Source of the DNA: Chryseobacterium taichungense
GTDB lineage: Bacteria > Bacteroidota > Bacteroidia > Flavobacteriales > Weeksellaceae
NCBI RefSeq assembly: GCF_900109935.1
Contig: NZ_FOBV01000008.1
Coordinates: 124,001 to 188,000 of the forward strand
Reading direction: 5' to 3'
DNA: 64,000 nucleotides
Each line of letters begins with the position of its first letter. The stretch's first letter is position 1. Made by a program: the position numbers and the translations under genes. Below, piece by piece: positions 25,587 to 33,888 of the stretch. The notes below the pieces were generated by a model, which was given only the letters and a program-made list of their open reading frames with translations, was not told the DNA's origin and did no database searches.

Positions 25587-28500
25587 TTATTTATTGATTA
25601 ATGAATTAATAGTAATTACAGCTTGATTGACCTGTTGGATGGACTCAAGGTATTTTAATTGAATATTGGTTGCTGTCTGTAAAGCAAAAAGATATTCCAC
25701 GTAAGAGATTTCTCCTGTCTTGTAACCAAGCTGTCCTGCTTTCACAATTTTTTCGGCATTTGGCAAAGCTTGCTTTACATAATAATCATATTGTAAAACA
25801 TTCTGCTGGTACTGACTCAGCATATTCTCCAACTGTACTGACAACTGCTTCTGTTGAAACTTTGCATTAGTCTCTGCCGCTTGCTTTTCATATTCCAGAG
25901 ACTGAACTCTTGCTTTTGTTGCTCCGAAAGTCAGAGGAATAGCGACACCTAAGCCTACGCTACTGAATCGATTTCCAGCATTATAAAATTTTTCCTGACC
26001 GTTGGCAGTGTGAAAACCAATTAACGATTGATTCGTATATCCAATATTAAATTCCGGCATACCTTGAGACTTTTGTACTGCTTTATTTTTTTCTGCAATT
26101 TCCATTTGCTGATAAAAAGCTCTCACGGTTGGATGATTAGCAATAGCTGTACTATCCAAAATATACTCTGCTTTTAACGGCTCATAATTTCTATTAGCTG
26201 AAATCTGAAATTCATCTTTAGTATTCAATAAAATTTTTAGATTTTGATAAGCATTGCTGAGATAAACCTTGTTTTGGTTGAGTAGAAGATTGATTTCACC
26301 CCTTTGTGTTTCAGCCGTGTTGATTTCAATTTTCTTGATATCTCCTGCTTTGAATCTAACAGTTGCAATCCTTATAAAATCCTGATACAAACTATCCAGA
26401 TAAGAAAGTTGTGATTGGTTATATTGTAAATATTCAATCTGATAATAATAGGTTCTTACCTGTTTAGCGAGTTCGTTCGCAGAAACAGCTTTATCAATCT
26501 GCTTTGCTTTGATTTCTTCTGCAATAAGTTCTTTTCTTGCTTTAAATAAAGTCGGAAACGGAATATTTTGCGAAATGGAAAATGACTGGTCGAACTTTGG
26601 GCTATTGTACTGACCAAGTAACGCATCAAAATTCATTTTAGGCAGTTCGTTCGCTGTTGGCTTCAATGCTTCACTAACTTTGATGTCCAAATCTTTTGAT
26701 TTTATCTGGTCATTATTTTCCAAAGCTATCTGTGTCGCCTGCTCTATAGACAATGCTCTGCTTTGCGCTGTAAGAGTCTGACCAAACATCAGCATTCCAA
26801 AAATTATAACAGTCGTCAAAGGTTTTACCTTCAATTTTCTTCTGTTAATTTTTGTATTAAAAATAATGTATAACATCGGCAAAACGAATAATGTAAGGAA
26901 AGTCGCTGTAACCAATCCTCCGATGACTACAGTTGCCAAAGGTTTTTGTACTTCAGCACCTGCTCCTGTAGAGATAGCCATTGGTAAAAATCCTAAAGAG
27001 GCTACTGCAGCAGTCATCAATACCGGACGAAGCCTTGTCTTAGTTCCTTCCATCACTCTTTTTAAAACATCAGTTTCTCCATCTTTTTCCAATTGGTTGA
27101 AAGTTCCAATCAGTACTATACCGTTGAGAACAGCAACACCAAACAATGCGATGAATCCAATTCCTGCGCTGATACTGAATGGCATATCTCTTATGACTAA
27201 TGCGAATACACCTCCTATTGCACTCATCGGAATTGCCGTAAATATTAATCCTGCTTGTTTGAAAGAACTGAATGTAAAATACAATAGCATAAAAATGAGT
27301 AAGAGAGAAACCGGAACAGCAATCATCAACCTTTTACTTGCAGCCTGTAGATTTTCAAACTGACCTCCGTAAGTGAAATAGTATCCTGAAGGCAGTTTTA
27401 TCTGCTTATCCAGCTTTTGCTGAATATCATTCACAACACTTTCTACATCACGACCTTTCACATTGAAACCAATTACAATTCTTCTTTTTCCTTCTTCACG
27501 GCTGATTTGAGCCGGCCCCAATTTATAGCTAATATTTGCAACTTGAGAAAGAGGAATCTGCGCTCCGGAATTGGTGGAAATCATTAGAGTATTGACATCA
27601 TCCATATTGGTTCTGTGAAGACTGTCTAATCTTACCACTAAATCAAATCTCCTTTCATTTTCAAAAACCTGCCCAGCTGATTTTCCTGCAAAAGCTGTAC
27701 TCAGAGCATTATTAACATCTTCGATATTCAATCCATAGTTTGCCATTCTGGTTCTGTCATATTCCACATTGATTTGGGGAAGACCACTTACCCTTTCAAT
27801 TTGTGGAGACGTTGCTCCATCTACCGTCTGAATAACCTTTGAAACTTTATCTGCGTAAATTGCTAAAGAATCTAGATTTTCTCCAAAAATCTTAACCGCT
27901 ACATCTTGTCTGATTCCAGTCATCAATTCATTGAAACGCATCTGGATTGGTTGATTTTTTTCAAAGAAAACACCGGGAATTACTTCTAATTTTTCACTGA
28001 TTTCATCTGCTAATTCTTCATAAGATTTCTTGGTTTTCCATTCGTCCTGAGGTTTAAGTACTACAATCAAATCCGTAGCTTCTGGAGGCATAGGGTCAGT
28101 TGGAACTTCTGCTGAACCTGTTTTTCCAACAACCATTTTAACTTCATCAAATTCTTTAATAATTCTGGATGCCTGCATAGATGTTTCTATGCTCTGACTA
28201 AGAGAACTTCCTTGTGGCAAAATGCAGTGAAAGGCATAATCTCCTTCCTGTAATTGTGGGATGAACTCGCCACCCATATTTTTGAAAATCAATAAGCTGA
28301 CAACAAACAATGATAGAGTTGCTCCAACTATCCAATATTTGAATCTAATCGCTTTTTCCAACATCGGTTGGTAAATGTTCTGCAACTTATTCATCATCTT
28401 GTCTGAGAACGTTTCTTTATGAGATACTTTTTTTGAAAGGAACAAAGCACTCATCATAGGGATATATGTTAAAGACAAAATCAATGCTCCAAGAATAGCA

Positions 28501-29948
28501 AAACCAACTGTTTTTGCCATTGGAGTAAACATCTTTCCTTCTACGCCTGCAAGTGTTAAAATTGGGATGTAAACAATTAGGATGATAATCTCTCCAAAAG
28601 CAGCACTGCTTCTAATTTTAGACGCTGAAAGAAAAACCTCTTCATCCATTTCAGATTGAGTCAGCATCTTGGTGCTTTTCCTTAAACCTAAGTGATGAAG
28701 CGTGGCTTCGACAATAATTACAGCACCGTCCACAATCAATCCAAAATCGATTGCTCCCAAACTCATCAGATTGGCACTAACGCCAAAAACATTCATCATC
28801 CCCAGAGCGAACAAAAGAGAAAGGGGAATGGCTGATGCCACAATGAGACCTGCTCTAAGATTACCTAAGAAAATAACTAGTACAAAAATGACGATTAGCG
28901 CTCCTTCAATTAAATTTTTCTCAACTGTACTGATAGCTCTACCTACCAAATCGGTTCTGTCCAGAAAAGGTTCTATTACTATATCGTTTGGAAGAGACTT
29001 TTGAATTGTAGGAATTTTATCCTTGATGTTATTCACTACTTCATTACTATTAGCACCTTTCAGCATCATCACAATACCTCCAACTGCATCTACCTTTCCG
29101 TTATAGGTCATTGCTCCGTATCTTACCGCTTTACCAAATTGAACATCTGCTACATCTTTGATAAAAATAGGAACACTTCCGGTATTGTTTTTTACAGGAA
29201 TATTTTTAACATCTTCTAAGGATGTTACAATACCAATTCCACGAATGAAATAGGCATTAGGCTTCTTATCTATATACGCACCACCTGTGTTCTGATTATT
29301 TTTTTCTAAAGCAGTGAAAATATCCGTAATACTAATATCCATCGCTTTAAGACGATTCGGGTCTATTGCAACTTCATATTGCTTTAATTCTCCACCAAAA
29401 CTATTGACCTCAGCCACACCCGGAGTTCCATTAAGCTGCCTCCTAACAATCCAATCCTGCATTGTTCTTAGTTCCTTGGATGTATATTTATTTTCACTTC
29501 CTTTCTTTGGATGTAGGATATATTGGTAAACTTCTCCTAACCCCGTACTTACAGGAGCCATTTCCGGAGTACCGACTCCTTTTGGAATCTCTTCTACAGC
29601 CTGTTTTAATTGCTCGCTAATCAACTGGCGGGCAAAGTAAATATCAACATCTTCCTTGAACACAACTGTTATCACAGAAAGTCCAAATCTCGAAATACTT
29701 CTAGTTTCTTCAATATCTGGAACGTTTGCAATACTTTGTTCTATTGGAAATGTTACTAATTGTTCGACTTCCTGTCCCGCAAGAGTTGGACATACTGTAA
29801 TTATTTGTACCTGATTATTTGTAATATCGGGAACAGCATCTATTGGTAATTTGGTTGCACTCCAAATACCCCATATAATCAACAACAAGGTCATAATACC
29901 AATGACAATCTTGTTCTTGATGCTAAATTTTATGATTTTATCTAACAC
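25587..29948 (-). CDS. czcA: CzcA/CusA-type heavy-metal RND pump fused to a TolC-like channel
   Basis: 1453 residues. Residues 1 to about 1045 are a complete metal RND permease: N-terminal membrane helix, the porter repeats and the TM4 signature DFGLIVDGAV (Asp residues for proton relay). Residues about 1050-1453 are a TolC/CzcC-like outer-membrane factor (SIEQATQIALENN onward). Between them is a hydrophobic stretch, TTVIIFGMLMFGQTLTAQ, that looks like a signal peptide with a cleavage site after TAQ. The fusion may therefore be cut into pump and channel. The protein pairs with CzcB downstream and would expel Zn, Cd, Co, Cu or Ag across both membranes. Such fusions are known in Bacteroidota. 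Confidence 0.92.
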   Translation of the reverse strand: MLDKIIKFSIKNKIVIGIMTLLLIIWGIWSATKLPIDAVPDITNNQVQIITVCPTLAGQEVEQLVTFPIEQSIANVPDIEETRSISRFGLSVITVVFKEDVDIYFARQLISEQLKQAVEEIPKGVGTPEMAPVSTGLGEVYQYILHPKKGSENKYTSKELRTMQDWIVRRQLNGTPGVAEVNSFGGELKQYEVAIDPNRLKAMDISITDIFTALEKNNQNTGGAYIDKKPNAYFIRGIGIVTSLEDVKNIPVKNNTGSVPIFIKDVADVQFGKAVRYGAMTYNGKVDAVGGIVMMLKGANSNEVVNNIKDKIPTIQKSLPNDIVIEPFLDRTDLVGRAISTVEKNLIEGALIVIFVLVIFLGNLRAGLIVASAIPLSLLFALGMMNVFGVSANLMSLGAIDFGLIVDGAVIIVEATLHHLGLRKSTKMLTQSEMDEEVFLSASKIRSSAAFGEIIILIVYIPILTLAGVEGKMFTPMAKTVGFAILGALILSLTYIPMMSALFLSKKVSHKETFSDKMMNKLQNIYQPMLEKAIRFKYWIVGATLSLFVVSLLIFKNMGGEFIPQLQEGDYAFHCILPQGSSLSQSIETSMQASRIIKEFDEVKMVVGKTGSAEVPTDPMPPEATDLIVVLKPQDEWKTKKSYEELADEISEKLEVIPGVFFEKNQPIQMRFNELMTGIRQDVAVKIFGENLDSLAIYADKVSKVIQTVDGATSPQIERVSGLPQINVEYDRTRMANYGLNIEDVNNALSTAFAGKSAGQVFENERRFDLVVRLDSLHRTNMDDVNTLMISTNSGAQIPLSQVANISYKLGPAQISREEGKRRIVIGFNVKGRDVESVVNDIQQKLDKQIKLPSGYYFTYGGQFENLQAASKRLMIAVPVSLLLIFMLLYFTFSSFKQAGLIFTAIPMSAIGGVFALVIRDMPFSISAGIGFIALFGVAVLNGIVLIGTFNQLEKDGETDVLKRVMEGTKTRLRPVLMTAAVASLGFLPMAISTGAGAEVQKPLATVVIGGLVTATFLTLFVLPMLYIIFNTKINRRKLKVKPLTTVIIFGMLMFGQTLTAQSRALSIEQATQIALENNDQIKSKDLDIKVSEALKPTANELPKMNFDALLGQYNSPKFDQSFSISQNIPFPTLFKARKELIAEEIKAKQIDKAVSANELAKQVRTYYYQIEYLQYNQSQLSYLDSLYQDFIRIATVRFKAGDIKKIEINTAETQRGEINLLLNQNKVYLSNAYQNLKILLNTKDEFQISANRNYEPLKAEYILDSTAIANHPTVRAFYQQMEIAEKNKAVQKSQGMPEFNIGYTNQSLIGFHTANGQEKFYNAGNRFSSVGLGVAIPLTFGATKARVQSLEYEKQAAETNAKFQQKQLSVQLENMLSQYQQNVLQYDYYVKQALPNAEKIVKAGQLGYKTGEISYVEYLFALQTATNIQLKYLESIQQVNQAVITINSLINK

Positions 29949-29990
29949 AGAATTTTGATTTAATTTTTATTGAAACTGCCAACACAATAA

Positions 29991-30093
29991 GTTTGGAAAT
30001 TCCCAAACATAAGGTTACAGCAAATGTAGAGCTGTAAACAATGCAATGATATTGCAATGTTTTACAACATATTTTGAAAGTTAACTTTCAAAA
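29991..30093 (-). promoter_or_regulatory. Cluster of inverted repeats upstream of czcA
   Basis: Four dyads lie in about 100 bases before the czcA start: GTTTGG/CCAAAC (29991-30008), TACAGC/GCTGTA (about 30015-30035), TGCAAT/ATTGCA (30042-30056) and a perfect 22-base palindrome with core GAAAGTTAACTTTC (30072-30093). The third resembles a repressor operator. The last, beside an A run, could also act as a terminator between the DUF6660 gene and czcA. Which regulator binds is unknown, since the cassette has no obvious regulator gene. Confidence 0.5.
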
Positions 30094-30105
30094 AAAAAAT
30101 AAAAA

Positions 30106-30432
30106 TTAAATCTTAGGCGGTTGCCATATCTGGTCATACACCAAATAAGCAAAATCATTCTTGTGGAAAAGAATTTTCTTGGAATAATACAATTTTATCT
30201 GCTCAGGAAAACTTAATATTGGCTCTATCTTAAATGAACCTACTGTCATCTGGCAGCAATTACAAATGCAAAGTGGAGAACATATATCTCCTTTGTCTTT
30301 GGAGTGAGAATCCTCTGAATAGCTGGATATTTTTGTGAATTCTCCAGCGGATGACTGTGCCTTGACATCATTGCACGGTAATACAGTTAGTACCGCAAAA
30401 TAGATTGTAAGGAATAGTCTCAAGAAATTCAT
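30106..30432 (-). CDS. Small secreted Cys-rich protein (DUF6660-like)
   Basis: 108 residues with a signal peptide (MNFLRLFLTIYFAVLTVLPC, then a VKAQ cleavage site). The mature part has a Cys cluster, CSPLCICNCC, and ends in DQIWQPPKI. Small proteins of this kind (DUF6660) precede metal-efflux operons in Bacteroidota. The Cys cluster suggests periplasmic binding of a soft metal ion, perhaps as a sensor or chaperone for the RND pump. It is the first gene of the efflux group, 157 bases before czcA on the same strand. Confidence 0.65.
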   Translation of the reverse strand: MNFLRLFLTIYFAVLTVLPCNDVKAQSSAGEFTKISSYSEDSHSKDKGDICSPLCICNCCQMTVGSFKIEPILSFPEQIKLYYSKKILFHKNDFAYLVYDQIWQPPKI

Positions 30433-31020
30433 ATGGCAAATTTAGAAATAAAATTTAATCCAAAAGTCTTTTTATCAGAATTTAGATTTTTCAGAAGAAT
30501 ATCTATTAATAACAAGCAATTATTATTACAGACAAGAATGATAGTATGGGAAATAAAAGAAAGGTAAAATTATATTAGAATTATTATCTTTAATATCAAA
30601 GATCTACAATAAATCAAAAAGAGAAAAAGCCCTAACCTTAAGAAGATTTCGAACACTTAACAATTGTAGACTACAAGCCTACTGTGGTAATTTCAGACTG
30701 TTTTTTTCAAACAGACTAAGCATTTTACGTTTAAAATGTCGAACACTAAAAGTCAAATCATAAAGGTTTGACAAAGAGATATTTATGGCTACAAAAAAGA
30801 GACAACTAAAAAATAGTTGTCTCCTTAAGTGACTCAGCGGTGCATTTTCCGAACACTTTTGTAGAAGATTTGAATAAACTTGAAGAACTTTCAACAATCA
30901 TCTATAATCAAAAATAGAGTACAATATATTATTTTTTTAAACCAAGTATATAAATTTAAATAACTCCTATATATCTTTATTAGGTCTGCTATTTGCTGTA
31001 ATTAATATAAATCCAAAATT
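30433..31020. other. Gene-free stretch at the right end of the island
   Basis: About 590 bases with no intact gene. The left 130 bases hold the presumed promoter of the DUF6660 gene, without a clear consensus. The rest is repeat R3, ending at about 30968. The following 50 bases lead into the DUF305 gene. Confidence 0.55.
30570..30968 (+). repeat. Island repeat R3, right boundary of the array
   Basis: The most complete copy. It starts with decayed codons of the recombinase-associated gene (LELLSLISKIYNKS). It then has TTCGAACACTTAAC, AAACAGACTAAGCATTTTACG, AAGAGATATTTATGG and the hairpin GAGACAACTA/TAGTTGTCTC (30799-30823), followed by the right half shared with R0 up to TTTAAATAACTCCT. As R3 has both halves, it shows the junction that R1 (left half only) and R0 (right half only) each lost. 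This is the pattern expected from site-specific insertion within the repeat. Confidence 0.78.
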
Positions 31021-31461
31021 ATGAACTACAAAAAATTATTGATCACGCTCGCCATATCAGCTGTTCTGATGTATTTGATGATGTTCCTGAATATGAATTC
31101 CATCAACGATTATTATACAAGTCTTACCAGAATTTACATGGCGGTTATGATGATATGTCCAATGGCTATTCTGATGATCATTATGATGGAAAAAATGTAT
31201 CCTAATAAAAAGTACAACCGCATAATAATTGTGGCTTCAGCCTTGGTTTTCGCACTCACCTTAACAGGTATCAGGAAGCAGGTACCCATTGATGATGAAC
31301 AATATCTCAAAGCGATGATCCCTCATCATTCCTCTGCAATTATGACCAGCAGAAATGCAGATATCAAAGATCCTGAGGTCAGAAAATTGGCTGACAGCAT
31401 CATCCGATCGCAACAAAGGGAAATTGATGAGATGAAAAGAATGATCGAGAGACTACGCTGA
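31021..31461 (+). CDS. DUF305-domain membrane protein
   Basis: 146 residues. Three predicted membrane helices (about 7-25, 40-58 and 68-83) precede a soluble helical domain with MIPHHSSAIMTSRNADIKD, the His-His signature of DUF305. The domain has a ferritin-like helix pair, and proteins of this family are often found near copper- or other metal-resistance genes; the paired His may bind metal. The gene lies just outside repeat R3, so it may be ordinary chromosome rather than island cargo. The start at 31021 fits the first membrane helix. Confidence 0.8.
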   Translation: MNYKKLLITLAISAVLMYLMMFLNMNSINDYYTSLTRIYMAVMMICPMAILMIIMMEKMYPNKKYNRIIIVASALVFALTLTGIRKQVPIDDEQYLKAMIPHHSSAIMTSRNADIKDPEVRKLADSIIRSQQREIDEMKRMIERLR

Positions 31462-31468
31462 TGCATCA

Positions 31469-32236
31469 TTAGGATAATGAGCTGGCCTGATCGAAGAAAT
31501 AAGGGCGAAGTATGTCCTCAAAATTGTAAAAGCCTTCTTTTTTGTCTTTCAGATTTTCCGCTACAAACAATGCCCCGCTTCCAAATGCTTCACGGGATAT
31601 GGATTCGTGAACAAGTCTCACGGTCTGGTAGGGAAATCCGAAGATAACCTCGTGTTTGCCCACAATCCCTCCAGCACGGACAGAATTGATAGAGTCGGTC
31701 TCAAGGTCTAATGTTTCGGCAATTCTAACCGCTGTGCCTGATACACCGGATTTGGCTTTAAAGTGCTCTTCTATTAGTTCGATATCGACACCGGGGGCAA
31801 TATTTTTCAACAGTGAGGCAGCAAACAGGAGATAGTTGACACCCAGCGTAATATTGGGCGACCAGAATACCGTTGTAGACTTAGAAAGTTCTTCCAAATA
31901 GGCAATCTGCTCCTCCTGATAATGTGAGATGGCAGATATGATCTTTATCCGATGACTTGCGGCGGTGCTGCCGTATTGTAAAATGCTCTCCGCATCTGAA
32001 AAATCTACGATGATATCTACAGGATGTATCTCAAAAAATCGATCCATCTCCATCCCTGATCTCGAATAAATAATACTTGCGTCATCAGCTTCTATATTCA
32101 AAGCTACTTTGGCTGTTGACAGTCCTGGTTCACTTTTGTTTTTTAACACCCACTCTAAGGAAAAGTCCTTACTGCCAAGAATTACATTAGCTACGGCTTT
32201 CCCGGCTTTTCCAAAACCAATAAGGCCTATCTTCAT
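31469..32236 (-). CDS. dapB: Dihydrodipicolinate reductase (DapB family)
   Basis: 255 residues from the ATG at 32236 (MKIGLIGFGKAGK). The frame is open to 32302, but the extra 22 residues do not fit the family. The N-terminus is a Rossmann nucleotide-binding domain (GFGKAG). The catalytic part has EEHFKAKSGVSGTA, equivalent to the HH-x-x-K-x-D-x-P-SGTA block of DapB; His and Lys are kept but the D-P stretch is replaced, so it may be a divergent member. The C-terminal AGGIVGKHEVIF matches DapB. It would reduce tetrahydrodipicolinate in lysine and diaminopimelate synthesis. It converges with the DUF305 gene, 7 bases apart. Confidence 0.75.
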   Translation of the reverse strand: MKIGLIGFGKAGKAVANVILGSKDFSLEWVLKNKSEPGLSTAKVALNIEADDASIIYSRSGMEMDRFFEIHPVDIIVDFSDAESILQYGSTAASHRIKIISAISHYQEEQIAYLEELSKSTTVFWSPNITLGVNYLLFAASLLKNIAPGVDIELIEEHFKAKSGVSGTAVRIAETLDLETDSINSVRAGGIVGKHEVIFGFPYQTVRLVHESISREAFGSGALFVAENLKDKKEGFYNFEDILRPYFFDQASSLS

Positions 32237-32439
32237 AATCATATATAATTTAAATGGGCAATGGATATGTATCAAAACAGCAAACCCTGCCCTGTTAGTC
32301 ATTTAAACGATAAGTAATTTACAAAAAATATTTTAACCAGGTTCTCAGAACTTTTTAAGTCAACATATTACAAGTAATTAACTGAGGACTAAAAAAAACG
32401 TCCATAATATTATCGATTAAATATTAGAAATTTAATGTG

Positions 32440-33888
32440 TTATTGCAGCCTTCCTCCTAAAGCTTTAAACAGCAATACATTATTCCTTGTATTCTCATGC
32501 TGGAATCTAAGCAGATCCAGTTCTGCCTGAAGCTTGCTTCTTTGAGCATTGATCAATTCAAAATAATTGGCGTAGCCCGTAATGTACAAATCATTGGAAA
32601 CTTCAATCCCTTTCTCAAGAAATCGGACTTCCTCTTCTTTCAAATCCAGAACGCGATGAAATATCTTTGTCTGTTTTACAATAGACTGAAGTTCATTAAA
32701 AGCAGTCGTTACACTTTTCTGATAATTTAAAAAGGCAATTTCCTGCTCACTGTTGGCAATATTGAAGTCATATTTCAATTGTCCTTTGTTGAAAACAGGA
32801 ACCATCAATCCGCCTAAAAGCTGACCTGCCAGAGAAGCCGGCCTAAAAAATGTTTCTGCTGAAAAAGAGTTCAGTCCAAAGGTTACACCCAGATCAATTC
32901 TGGGGTAAAATGCGGCTCTTGCCGCTTTTGCATCAGCGTGTGAAGCCTTCAGTGAATAGTAATTGGCTACGACATCTGGTCTCGAATGAATGACTGCATC
33001 CACATTGATGTTCTTATTCAAAATCTCAAAATTAGTTGACACAAGTGTCGAACCTCTTTCAATTTCACCACCGTAGACTCCTGTCAAAGTTGCAATAGCT
33101 TGTTTTACCGTTACAATTTCGACTTTTATGTGCTCGATTTCCGCCAGCCAGTTGTTGTTCTGAGCCTTAAACTGCTGAACGGCAAGATCGGTGACTTTCC
33201 CGACTTCACGCTGAGCCTTAATGATTTCAAAAGCTCTTTTCTGCAAATTGTAATTGTCCTGATAAATTTTCAGACGCTTGTCTAAAGCGATAAGATCATA
33301 ATACAGATTAGCGATATCGGTAAACAGATCAATTTGAATCAGTTTCAAGCCTTCTTCTGAAGCCAGAAATTTATTCTGTGCAGAAAGCTTTTTGTTTTTC
33401 AGTTTTCCCCAGGCATCGATTTCCCAGCTGCTTCTTGCGCCCATCCAGTAATTGGGTGTGAAATCCGTATTGATCTTCTGTTGTTCGGTGATGTTTGAAG
33501 AAAGATTGGTATCATAGTTCCCTACGCCCTCCATCGTATATTTTCCATAACGGTCACCCGATATAGTCGCTCCGACATCTAAAGACGGAAGCAGTTCCGT
33601 CCTCGAACGTTTCAGAAAACTGTTCGCCATTTCAACACGTTGCTGAGCAATTTTAAAATCCGGATTGGCCTGTTTTACCTGTTCAAAAAGTTTCAGAAGA
33701 TTCCGGTCTGTGAAATAGGTCTTCAGATCAATTCCGGTAAAATCTCCCCTGGTTGCGATGGTTTCAGAGTTTTGTAATTCAGGCGTTTCTTTTACTTCTT
33801 TTATGGCGGTTACTTTTGGAACAGCGCAAGACGTTAATGCCAATGTGGCTGTACTCCAGACCGCAAATTTTAATTTATCTAATTTCAT
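32440..33888 (-). CDS. Outer-membrane channel of an RND efflux system (TolC/OprM family)
   Basis: About 482 residues from the ATG at 33888 (MKLDKLKFAV). This start gives a lipoprotein signal (TATLALTSC) and has AGAAAGAAGA as a ribosome site directly upstream. The start at 33906 would only add six residues. Two repeats of an outer-membrane efflux domain follow (about 70-260 and 280-475), rich in coiled-coil helices. It is the third gene of the efflux operon and overlaps the permease gene by 14 bases, so translation is probably coupled. It forms the exit duct of the AcrAB-like pump. Confidence 0.9.
   Translation of the reverse strand: MKLDKLKFAVWSTATLALTSCAVPKVTAIKEVKETPELQNSETIATRGDFTGIDLKTYFTDRNLLKLFEQVKQANPDFKIAQQRVEMANSFLKRSRTELLPSLDVGATISGDRYGKYTMEGVGNYDTNLSSNITEQQKINTDFTPNYWMGARSSWEIDAWGKLKNKKLSAQNKFLASEEGLKLIQIDLFTDIANLYYDLIALDKRLKIYQDNYNLQKRAFEIIKAQREVGKVTDLAVQQFKAQNNNWLAEIEHIKVEIVTVKQAIATLTGVYGGEIERGSTLVSTNFEILNKNINVDAVIHSRPDVVANYYSLKASHADAKAARAAFYPRIDLGVTFGLNSFSAETFFRPASLAGQLLGGLMVPVFNKGQLKYDFNIANSEQEIAFLNYQKSVTTAFNELQSIVKQTKIFHRVLDLKEEEVRFLEKGIEVSNDLYITGYANYFELINAQRSKLQAELDLLRFQHENTRNNVLLFKALGGRLQ

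Noticed and set aside
26866..27363. A 165-codon open frame on the plus strand inside czcA
   Set aside because: It lies fully within the strongly conserved czcA frame on the other strand and shows no family features or start signal. It is a shadow.
30679..30897. A 72-codon minus-strand frame in R3
   Set aside because: It covers the repeat and its hairpin; R2 has no equivalent intact frame. Not a gene.
4929..30968. The four spaced repeats as a CRISPR array
   Set aside because: Copies are hundreds of bases long, diverged, and 3-12 kb apart with genes between. No cas genes are present.
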